Below, in pieces: positions 32,082-39,254 of a stretch of DNA of 64,000 bases; the first letter of the stretch is position 1; each line of letters begins with the position of its first letter. The notes beneath the pieces are model-generated. The model saw only the letters and a list, made by a program, of their open reading frames with translations, ran no database searches and had not been told where the DNA came from. Made by a program: the position numbers and the translations under genes. Source of the DNA: Propionibacteriaceae bacterium (GTDB lineage Bacteria; Actinomycetota; Actinomycetes; Propionibacteriales; Propionibacteriaceae); NCBI GenBank assembly GCA_031267645.1, contig JAIRYW010000061.1:43023-107022 (forward strand), read 5' to 3'.

Positions 32082-33608
32082 TCAGCTCCGCGTGGCCTCG
32101 ATCCTGGCCCCCAAGCCGGCCAGGCGTTCGGGCAGGTCCTCGTAGCCGCGGTTGATGACGTAGGTGTCGCGCAAGGTGGTGGGTCCGCCGCGGCCGGCCA
32201 AGGCGGCCAGGAGTAGACACATGGCCGGCCTCAGAGCGGGCGGGCAGACGATCTCGCGGCCGCCCCGCCACTTGGCCGGTCCGGTCACCATCAAGCGGTG
32301 GGGGTCGAGCAATTTGATGTCTCCGCCGACCTTGTTCAGCTCCAGCAGATGGATGGCGCGGTTGTCGTAGACCCAGTCGAAGATGGTGGTGGTGCCGTCG
32401 GCCATGCTGGCGATGACGGCGAAGAACGGCAGATTGTCGATGTTGAGGCCGGGGAAGGGCATCGGGTGGATCTTGTCGGGCGGCGGGCGCAACTCGCTCG
32501 GGCGCACCGTCAGATCGGTCAGACGGGTCAGGCCGTTGCGGGAGAGGTATTCCTCGGTCAGGTCGAAATCCAGGCCCATCGCCTCCAAGATGGCCAACTC
32601 GATCTCTAAGAACTCGATCGGGGCCCGTTCGACCGTCAACTCGGACTCGGTCGCGATGGCGGCGGTCAGGAAGCTCATGGCCTCGATCGGGTCTTCGGCG
32701 ATGTCGTATTCGACGTCGCGGTCGATCTCGGGCTGACCGGTCACGCGCAAGGTGGTGGTGCCGATGCCTTCGATCACGACCCCCAACTCGGTCAGGTAGG
32801 CGCACAGGTCCTGGACCATGTAATTGGGGCTGGCGTTGCGGATGACGGTCACCCCGTCGGTCCGGGCGGCCGCCATGAGGGCGTTCTCGGTCACGGTGTC
32901 GCCCCGCTCGACCAGGGCGAAATGGCGGCTGGAGTCGGCCGGGGCCTGGACCTGGCAGTGGTAGAAGCCATCCGAGGCGTCGACCGTCAGACCGAGGTGG
33001 CGCAGGGCTTGGCGGTGCGGCTCGATGGTGCGGGTGCCGAGGTCGCAGCCGCCGGGGTAGGGCAGATCGAAGGATTGTTCGTGGTGCAGCAGGGGACCGA
33101 GGAAGAGCAGGATGGAGCGGGTCCGCCGGGCCGCTTCGACGTCGATGGCGCTGAGGTCGAGCCGGGGCGGGGGGATCAGGGTCAAGTTGGTGTGGTCGTC
33201 GCTCCAACGGCACTCCACCCCGATCGAGATCAGGACCTCCTCCAGGCGGTTGACCTCCTCGATGCGGGCGATCCCGCGCAAGGTGGTGCGCCCCCGGTTG
33301 AGCAGGCTGGCGCAGAGCAGGGTGACGGCCGCGTTCTTGCTCGAACGGGTCTCGATCCGGCCGCTCAGGGGCCGCCCGCCGTCGATCACGAAGTTGAGCT
33401 GGCCGGAGCCGGCGCTGATCAAGGGGGCGGCCAAGGCGTCGGCCACTCGGTTGATCATGTCCAAGGACAGATTCTGATGGCCGGCTTCGATTCGGCCGAC
33501 GGCGGATTGACTGGTGCCGAGGCGTTGGGCCAGTTGGCTCTGAGTCAGTCCACGCTGTTTGCGGGCGTCGCGGATCAAACCGCCCAGGCTCTGCGGAGAC
33601 ATTGTCAC
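32082..33608 (-). CDS. MurA-like UDP-GlcNAc enolpyruvyltransferase fused to an N-terminal XRE helix-turn-helix
   Basis: 508 residues. An XRE/Cro-type HTH (about 8-62: RDARKQRGLTQSQLAQRLGTS and QSAVGRIEAGHQN) is fused to a full EPSP-synthase-fold MurA domain (about 72-505). MurA landmarks are kept: the SSKNAAVTLLCASLL Lys (about 91) and the fosfomycin-target Cys (about 178) in PGGCDLGTRTIEPH. HTH-MurA fusions occur across actinobacteria beside a normal MurA; whether they still make enolpyruvyl-UDP-GlcNAc or sense it is, as far as I know, open. GTG at 33608 is chosen: TAACCT (33616-33621) sits 7 bases upstream, a leaderless layout; the GTG at 33614 has no ribosome-binding site. A perfect palindrome just upstream suggests self-regulation. 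Confidence 0.85.
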   Translation of the reverse strand: MTMSPQSLGGLIRDARKQRGLTQSQLAQRLGTSQSAVGRIEAGHQNLSLDMINRVADALAAPLISAGSGQLNFVIDGGRPLSGRIETRSSKNAAVTLLCASLLNRGRTTLRGIARIEEVNRLEEVLISIGVECRWSDDHTNLTLIPPPRLDLSAIDVEAARRTRSILLFLGPLLHHEQSFDLPYPGGCDLGTRTIEPHRQALRHLGLTVDASDGFYHCQVQAPADSSRHFALVERGDTVTENALMAAARTDGVTVIRNASPNYMVQDLCAYLTELGVVIEGIGTTTLRVTGQPEIDRDVEYDIAEDPIEAMSFLTAAIATESELTVERAPIEFLEIELAILEAMGLDFDLTEEYLSRNGLTRLTDLTVRPSELRPPPDKIHPMPFPGLNIDNLPFFAVIASMADGTTTIFDWVYDNRAIHLLELNKVGGDIKLLDPHRLMVTGPAKWRGGREIVCPPALRPAMCLLLAALAGRGGPTTLRDTYVINRGYEDLPERLAGLGARIEATRS

Positions 33609-33618
33609 GGCCACCAGG

Positions 33619-33638
33619 TTATCTCATGTATGAGATAA
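33619..33638. promoter_or_regulatory. Perfect 20-bp palindromic operator upstream of HTH-murA
   Basis: TTATCTCAT (33619-33627), GT, ATGAGATAA (33630-33638): 9-bp arms with no mismatch, AT-rich against a GC-rich background. It overlaps the presumed -10/-35 region of the HTH-murA gene and lies about 70 bp before lpd on the other strand. XRE proteins bind this kind of site, so autoregulation is the simplest reading. Confidence 0.7.
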
Positions 33639-33696
33639 GACAAGTCTAGGCGGCGTCGGTCGGAGTGGGCCGGTCGGCCGGCCACCCCGGTCTGGG

Positions 33697-33702
33697 TAAA
33701 GT
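33697..33702 (+). promoter_or_regulatory. -10 box of a probable leaderless lpd promoter
   Basis: TAAAGT, then 7 bases, then the ATG at 33710. No Shine-Dalgarno is present before the start, supporting a leaderless message. Confidence 0.5.
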
Positions 33703-33709
33703 GCCGGTC

Positions 33710-35110
33710 ATGACTTCGGACTTCGACCTGGTCGTCCTGGGGGCTGGTCCGGGTGGGTACGTGGCCGCCATCCGGGCGGCTCAGCTGGGACTTCGGACCG
33801 CCATCGTGGAGGAGCGCTGGTGGGGCGGGGTCTGCCTCAACCTGGGCTGCGTCCCGACCAAGGCGCTGTTGCGCAACGCCGAACTGGTCCAGACGCTGAC
33901 CAGCCAAGGCCCGGCCCTCGGCCTGACCGGGCAGTTCAGTTTTGACTACGGCCAGGCCTTCAAGCGCAGCCGGGCCGTCTCCGAGCGCATGGTCAAGGGC
34001 GTCCACTTCCTGATGCGCAAGAACCGGGTGACCCAGTTCGAGGGTCGGGGCGAATTCGTCGACGCCGGGCGACTGACCGTGGCCGACGGGGACCAGCCGG
34101 ATCGAACCATCGCCTTCACCAACTGTGTCATCGCCACCGGGGCGGTGCCCAAGGCTGGGCCGCCGGTCGAGCCGGGCCCTCGGGTGGTGACCTACGCCGA
34201 GCAGATCATGGCCTCGGAACTGCCCGCTTCCATCGTCATCTGCGGAGCCGGTCCGATCGGGGTCGAGTTCGCCTACATCCTGGCTGGCTACGGCGTCGAG
34301 GTCACCCTGGTGGAGGGCCTCGACCGCCTGCTGCCGGGGGAGGACCGCGAGGTCTCGGCTGAATTGGCCAAGGCTTATCGCAAACTCGGGATCAAGCTCA
34401 TGACCGGCTGGTCGGTCGAGTCGATCAGCCAGGACCAGCGCTCCGCCCGGGTCACGGTCCGCCCGCGGGCCGGCGGGCCGACGGTCGAGTTGGAGGCCGA
34501 CCGGGTCCTGCTCAGCCTCGGTTTCACCCCCCGTACCGAGGGCTACGGCCTGGAGCGGACCGGCGTCGAGCTGACCGAGCGGGGAGCCATCGCGGTGGAC
34601 GACCGGATGCGCACCTCGGTGGCCGGGCTGTACGCCGTCGGCGACGTCACCGGCCAGCTGATGTTGGCCCACGTGGCCCAGGCCCAGGCCCAGGTGGCGG
34701 CCGAGACCATGGCCTCGCGTCAGAGTTTCCCGATCGATTACGAGATGGCCCCCCGGGCGACTTATTGCCAGCCCCAGGTCGCCTCCTTCGGCCACACCGA
34801 GGAGCGGGCCCGAGCCCTGGGCCACGCCGTCAAGGTGTCAAAATTTCCCTTCGCCGCCAACGCCAAGGCCTGGGGCCTGGGGGAGGCCACCGGCTTCGTC
34901 AAGATCGTGGCCGACGCCCAGCGGGGCGAGATCTTGGGGGCCCATCTGGTCGGCCCCGACGTCTCCGAGCTGCTGCCGGAGCTGACCTTGGCCCAGCTGT
35001 GGGATCTGACGGCCGAGGAGGTCGGCCGCAACATCCACCTCCACCCCAGCCTGTCCGAGGCGTTGAAAGAGGCGGCCGAGGGCGTGTCCGGCCCGATGGT
35101 CAACTTCTGA
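33710..35110 (+). CDS. lpd: Dihydrolipoyl dehydrogenase
   Basis: 466-residue flavoprotein disulfide reductase. FAD-binding VVLGAGPGGYVAAIRAAQLG, redox disulfide GGVCLNLGCVPTK (two cysteines five apart), NAD-binding ICGAGPIGVEFAYI, FAD segment LYAVGDVTG, and the C-terminal active-site base in HLHPSLSEAL. E3 subunit of 2-oxoacid dehydrogenases or glycine cleavage; it reoxidises lipoyl arms using NAD+. No E1/E2 genes are near, so it probably serves several complexes. The start at 33710 follows TAAAGT by 7 bases; an upstream in-frame codon at 33665 is less likely. Confidence 0.92.
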   Translation: MTSDFDLVVLGAGPGGYVAAIRAAQLGLRTAIVEERWWGGVCLNLGCVPTKALLRNAELVQTLTSQGPALGLTGQFSFDYGQAFKRSRAVSERMVKGVHFLMRKNRVTQFEGRGEFVDAGRLTVADGDQPDRTIAFTNCVIATGAVPKAGPPVEPGPRVVTYAEQIMASELPASIVICGAGPIGVEFAYILAGYGVEVTLVEGLDRLLPGEDREVSAELAKAYRKLGIKLMTGWSVESISQDQRSARVTVRPRAGGPTVELEADRVLLSLGFTPRTEGYGLERTGVELTERGAIAVDDRMRTSVAGLYAVGDVTGQLMLAHVAQAQAQVAAETMASRQSFPIDYEMAPRATYCQPQVASFGHTEERARALGHAVKVSKFPFAANAKAWGLGEATGFVKIVADAQRGEILGAHLVGPDVSELLPELTLAQLWDLTAEEVGRNIHLHPSLSEALKEAAEGVSGPMVNF

Positions 35111-35113
35111 GGC

Positions 35114-35138
35114 TGGGCCGACCGCATCCGCCGGCCCA
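35114..35138. terminator. Terminator candidate between lpd and flavin reductase genes
   Basis: TGGGCCG (35114-35120) and CGGCCCA (35132-35138), 7-bp stem, 11-base loop, starting 3 bases after the lpd stop and between convergent genes. Confidence 0.5.
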
Positions 35139-35203
35139 CCGGGTCGACGGGCGAAGGCCGAGGTCAGGGCGGCGCCGCCAGGAGCGGAGCGACCGGCCGC
35201 CGG

Positions 35204-35698
35204 CTAGAGCAGCCGACGGAAACCGGAGTCGTGGAAGACCAGCGGCTCGATCGCGGAATCGGCCCGCCAAGAGTCGATTTCCAGCACCACGATGTCGTGG
35301 TCGCCGGCCGGGTGTTCGGCCCGGATCCGGGTTTCGAAGCTGAGCGGCGATCCGGCCAGCAGGATGGCGCCGTCGGGCGTGACCTGGCGGTCGACGCCGG
35401 TCCAGCGCTGGGCCGGGTCCGAGGCGGCCAGCTGGCGGCACAGCTCCTCTTGGTCGGCCGCCAGGACGGAGGCCCCGAGGCGGGCGGCCGAGCGCAGCCG
35501 GGGCCAGGTGGTGGATCCGTGTCGGATCGAACAAAGGGCCAGGGGCGGGTCGAGCGAGACGCCGACCGCGAAACTGGACAGCACCATGACCTGGTCCAGG
35601 CCTTGGACCTGGGCGGCCAGGGCGACCACGCCGGAGGGGAAGCGGGCGAAGGCCCGCCGCAGCTGATCCGATCGGCTGGGCTGGTCGGGAGTGGTCAT
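35204..35698 (-). CDS. Flavin reductase-like FMN-binding protein
   Basis: 164 residues of the flavin reductase-like domain: LRRAFARFPSGVVALAA, VMVLSSFAVGVSLDPPLALCSI (the conserved flavin-contact block), then a C-terminal DHDIVVLEIDSWRAD stretch. Members reduce free FMN/FAD with NAD(P)H to feed two-component monooxygenases or nitroreductases; no oxygenase partner is nearby, so the role is open. ATG with AAAGGA 7 bases upstream. Followed on the same strand by pfkA 79 bp upstream in genome order, possibly one transcript from pfkA. Confidence 0.85.
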   Translation of the reverse strand: MTTPDQPSRSDQLRRAFARFPSGVVALAAQVQGLDQVMVLSSFAVGVSLDPPLALCSIRHGSTTWPRLRSAARLGASVLAADQEELCRQLAASDPAQRWTGVDRQVTPDGAILLAGSPLSFETRIRAEHPAGDHDIVVLEIDSWRADSAIEPLVFHDSGFRRLL

Positions 35699-35777
35699 GG
35701 TCGTCCTTTCGGAACCGGGGGTGGTGGTCGGGCACGGCTCCCAACGGCGGCCGACCGGGCCGGCTGGGGGCCCAGGC

Positions 35778-36899
35778 TCAATCGCCCAGACCGACGCCGA
35801 TCTTACGGGCGGTCTGGACCCAGTCGTGGTCCACCGGCACGGTCTTGAGCTTGCCGGCCACCTCGGACAGCGGCACGGCCTCGGCCCCGTCGCCGCGGGC
35901 CGCCACCAAGACGCCGAAGGTCTCCTCCATCACCAGGTCGGCCGCCGTGGCCCCCAGCCGGGTGGCCAACAGACGGTCGGCCGAACAGGGGGCCCCGCCG
36001 CGTTGGACGTAGCCCAAGATGGTGACGCGCGACTCCAAACCGGTGGCGGACTCCAAATCGCGGGCCAGTTTGAAGGTGTGCTCGCGTTGCGAGTCCTCGA
36101 CGTTGGCCAGATGGGCGCGGGCGGCCCGGCGGGCCTCGGCCGAGCCGGCTTTGTCCACCAACAGGCGGGCGGCGGCGTAGTCGGCCGTGTCGGATTGGTC
36201 GCGGGCCCCCTCGGCCACGGCGATGACGCTGAAGGTCGAACCCCGTTCCATCCGTTCGTGCACCTTGGCCGCCACCGAGTCGACCGAATAGGGGATCTCC
36301 GGGATCAAGATGACGTCGGCCCCGCCGGCCAGGCCGGCCGCCAGGGTCAACCAGCCGGCCCGGTGCCCCATCAGCTCGGCCAGGATGATGCGGTGGTGGC
36401 TGTGGGCGGTCGAATGCAGGCGGTCGATGGCGTCGGTCGCGATCTCGACCGCCGTGGCGAAGCCGAAGCTGGTGTCGGTGCCGGCGATGTCGTTGTCGAT
36501 CGTCTTGGGCAGGGTGATGACGTTGAGGCCGGCGTCGGCCAAACGCTTGGCGTTCTTGGCCGTGCCGCCGCCGCCCAGCATGACCAGGGCGTCCAGGCCG
36601 TTGCTGTGGTAGTTCTCCTGGATGGTGGGCACCATGTCCAGGACCTGTTGGTCCCGGACGTACTTGTGGACCTTGTCCCGGCTGGTGCCCAAGATGGTGC
36701 CGCCGATGGTCAGGATGCCGGACAGGGCCCGCCCGTCCAATTCGATGGTGTGGTTCTCGACCAGGCCCTGGACGCCGTCCAGGAAACCGATCACTTGCAT
36801 GCCGTAGTGCCAGATGGCGGTTTTGCCGAAGCCACGGATGACGGCGTTAAGGCCGGGGGCGTCGCCACCGGCGGTGAGGATACCGACGCGCTTGGTCAT
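35778..36899 (-). CDS. pfkA: 6-phosphofructokinase, ATP type by motif
   Basis: 373 residues. [18 protein letters not shown] is the nucleotide-binding start. The donor site reads [13 protein letters not shown] (109-113 GGGGT) with a Gly where PPi enzymes have Asp; the catalytic loop is LPKTIDND (Lys132, catalytic Asp135). Gly at the first and Lys at the second diagnostic position is found in ATP-using group III and mixed enzymes, so ATP is the best guess. It converts fructose-6-phosphate to fructose-1,6-bisphosphate in the cytoplasm. ATG with AGGAG 9 bases upstream. It diverges from the sugar-phosphate gene at 37041 across a short AT-rich promoter. Confidence 0.88.
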   Translation of the reverse strand: MTKRVGILTAGGDAPGLNAVIRGFGKTAIWHYGMQVIGFLDGVQGLVENHTIELDGRALSGILTIGGTILGTSRDKVHKYVRDQQVLDMVPTIQENYHSNGLDALVMLGGGGTAKNAKRLADAGLNVITLPKTIDNDIAGTDTSFGFATAVEIATDAIDRLHSTAHSHHRIILAELMGHRAGWLTLAAGLAGGADVILIPEIPYSVDSVAAKVHERMERGSTFSVIAVAEGARDQSDTADYAAARLLVDKAGSAEARRAARAHLANVEDSQREHTFKLARDLESATGLESRVTILGYVQRGGAPCSADRLLATRLGATAADLVMEETFGVLVAARGDGAEAVPLSEVAGKLKTVPVDHDWVQTARKIGVGLGD

Positions 36900-36985
36900 G
36901 GTCCGGCTCCTGATCTTTGGGGTCTGTTCGCGTCCCCAGGCTAGAGGGTGCGTGGCGTCTTGGCGAGGTGGGCCCCCCTCGGAGT

Positions 36986-37000
36986 TTGTATATACTCTTA
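36986..37000. promoter_or_regulatory. AT-rich divergent promoter between pfkA and the mutase operon
   Basis: TTTGTATATACTCTTA contains TATACT (36991-36996), a near-consensus -10 for the plus strand, and reads TATACA on the minus strand. No convincing -35 boxes. It is the clearest AT-rich island in the 141-bp gap. Confidence 0.45.
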
Positions 37001-37040
37001 ACTAATTCCCTGAGGGGCGCACCGAAGGAGGCCGCGGGCC

Positions 37041-39230
37041 ATGTCAGGAGCCAGTCAGTCATCAGCTAAACCGCCTTGTCGAGCCATCTTCTTGGCCGCT
37101 GGCACGACGCCGGCCAGCCGTCGCCTGCTGTTGCGACCGTTGGCCGACTCGACCGTGCTGGAGTGCAGTCTGGCCACGCTGCGGGCCATCGTGCCGGACT
37201 CGCAGATCGTCATCGTGGTGGCCGAGGGGGACGACTCGGTGCCGCGTCTGCTGGGCCCCAGCTGGCGTTACGTGGTGCAGTCAGTCCCGGCCGGCACCGG
37301 CGACGCCGTGCGTTGCGCCCGCTTCGAATTGACCGGCCTGACCGGCCAGGTTCTGATCGCCTACGCCGACGCGCCTTTGCTCAGCTCGACCTCCTGGCGC
37401 GGTCTGATCAACCGGCACCGTCTCCAAGGGGCCGAGTTCTCCCTCCTGACCGCCCGGGTCGACCAGCCGGGGGAGTACGGCCTGATCGAGCGCGACGCCG
37501 CCGGCGGCATCGTCTCCATCACCGAGGCCAGCGACGCCGTCGTCCCCGGGACCGGCCCCAGCGAGGTCAACGTCGGCGCCTACGTGGCCCAGGCCGAGCG
37601 CCTGCTGCCGCAGCTGGACGCCATGGCCGCCGCCGGCGAGCACCGTTTGACCGAGCTGGCCCGACGCCTGATCTCGCAGGGCGCGGCGGTGTCCTCGTAC
37701 ACCGTGGTGGACCCCGACGAACTACAGGGCATCAACTCCGACCAGCAGCTCCAAGCCGCCGCCGACATCGTTTTGAAGCGTCTCTTCACGCCCCATCGGG
37801 CCGGCGACCAGAGCCGCATCGGTTTCGGCACCGGCGGCTGGCGGGCCCTCATCGGCGAGGGTTTCACCTTGCCCAACGTGCGCCGTCTGACCCAGGCCCT
37901 GGCCAATCAGATCGTCCGCCAGGGCGACGAGGCCAAGGGGGTCGTGATCGGCGGCGACCGGCGCTTCTTGTCCCGCGAAGCCAGCCAGGCCGCCGCCGAG
38001 GTCATGGCCGGCAACAATATTCCGGTCGACCTGCTGGAGGCCGACGTGCCGACGCCGTTGGTCACCTTCGCCGCCCCCCACCTGGGATCGGCCTTCGGCT
38101 TGGTCTTCACCGCTTCGCACAACCCGCCCCAGTGGAACGGCCTCAAGGTCTTCCGGCCGGACGGCTCCCTGCCGCTGTCCGATCAGACCGACGCCTGGTC
38201 CGAGGAGGCCAACGCCTTGGCCGAGTCCGATCCGGTGGCGGTCGAGCTCGACCTGGCTCGGGCCGCCGGCCTGGTCCGTTCGGTCGACCTGACCAGCCAG
38301 TACATCGACGCCATCGAGCAGGTGGTCGAGGTCGAGGCCATGCGCCGGGCCGAACCGCTGCGTATCGTGGTCGACCCCATGTACGGCACCAGCCAGTTGA
38401 CCTTGGGCATGATCCTGTCCGACGCCCGCTGCCGGGTCGAATTCATCCACGACCGCCACAATCCGCTCTTCGGCGGTCGTTCGCCGGCCCCCGACCCGGA
38501 GGCTCTGACCACCCTGATGACCATGATGCGGACCGGCGACTTCGACCTCGGCCTGGCCACCGACGGCGACGCCGACCGCATCGCCATCGTCGATCAAACC
38601 GGCCGTTACATCCCCACCAACGACTTATTGTTGTTGTTGTACTGGTACCTGCACGAGGTGCGGGGCTTAAGGGGGGGAGTGGTGCGCAATCTGGCCACCA
38701 CCCACCTGCTGGACCGCTTGGCCGACCACTTCGGCGAGTCGCATCTGGAGACGCCGGTCGGCTTCAAACACATCACGGCCGGCATGGCCCAGATCGACGC
38801 CCTGGTCGGCGGCGAGTCCTCCGGCGGCCTGACCATCCGGGGCCACATCTTGGGCAAGGACGGTATTTTCGCCTGCGCCTTGGTGGCCGAGATGCTGGCT
38901 TTGACCGGGCAACGGGTCGATCAGCTGCTGGAGAGGGTCTGGGCCCTGACCGGCCGATTGGAGGGCCGGGAACTGTCCATCCCGGCCACGCCGGAGATGA
39001 GGGTCGAGATCCCACGCCGGATCGCCCAGACCGACTTCACCGACCTGGCCGGCTGCCCGGTCCAGCGGATCGACACCATGGACGGGATCAAATTCCATTT
39101 GGACCAGTCCAGCTGGGCCCTGCTGCGCTTCTCCGGCACCGAGCCGGTGCTGCGTCTGTTCGTGGAGGCGGACGGCCAGGAGCGGGCCGACCGCATCGCG
39201 GACTGGCTGGTCCGCTTCGCCACCGCCTGA
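37041..39230 (+). CDS. Fusion of a nucleotidyltransferase-like domain and a phosphohexomutase
   Basis: 729 residues. Residues 13-245 resemble the GlmU/UGPase pyrophosphorylase fold (VPAGTGDAVRCA, AYADAPLL, EYGLIE, ITEASDA, EVNVGAY, GINSDQQLQ). However, the phosphate-binding loop that should read LAAGxGTRM...K is LAAGTTPASRRLLLRP, so activity is doubtful. Residues about 258-729 are a complete phosphoglucomutase/phosphomannomutase: GFGTGGWRALI, phosphoserine S359 in TASHNPPQWNG, metal DGDAD (508-512), sugar loop GGESSGG (590-596) and the RFSGTEPVLRLF phosphate site. It likely interconverts hexose 1- and 6-phosphates. AAGGAGG lies 9 bases before the ATG. The GH94 phosphorylase follows after 24 bp, so the pair probably handles phosphorolysis products. 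Confidence 0.85.
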   Translation: MSGASQSSAKPPCRAIFLAAGTTPASRRLLLRPLADSTVLECSLATLRAIVPDSQIVIVVAEGDDSVPRLLGPSWRYVVQSVPAGTGDAVRCARFELTGLTGQVLIAYADAPLLSSTSWRGLINRHRLQGAEFSLLTARVDQPGEYGLIERDAAGGIVSITEASDAVVPGTGPSEVNVGAYVAQAERLLPQLDAMAAAGEHRLTELARRLISQGAAVSSYTVVDPDELQGINSDQQLQAAADIVLKRLFTPHRAGDQSRIGFGTGGWRALIGEGFTLPNVRRLTQALANQIVRQGDEAKGVVIGGDRRFLSREASQAAAEVMAGNNIPVDLLEADVPTPLVTFAAPHLGSAFGLVFTASHNPPQWNGLKVFRPDGSLPLSDQTDAWSEEANALAESDPVAVELDLARAAGLVRSVDLTSQYIDAIEQVVEVEAMRRAEPLRIVVDPMYGTSQLTLGMILSDARCRVEFIHDRHNPLFGGRSPAPDPEALTTLMTMMRTGDFDLGLATDGDADRIAIVDQTGRYIPTNDLLLLLYWYLHEVRGLRGGVVRNLATTHLLDRLADHFGESHLETPVGFKHITAGMAQIDALVGGESSGGLTIRGHILGKDGIFACALVAEMLALTGQRVDQLLERVWALTGRLEGRELSIPATPEMRVEIPRRIAQTDFTDLAGCPVQRIDTMDGIKFHLDQSSWALLRFSGTEPVLRLFVEADGQERADRIADWLVRFATA

Positions 39231-39254
39231 TCAAGTCCAGCGAGGAGAACGCAG

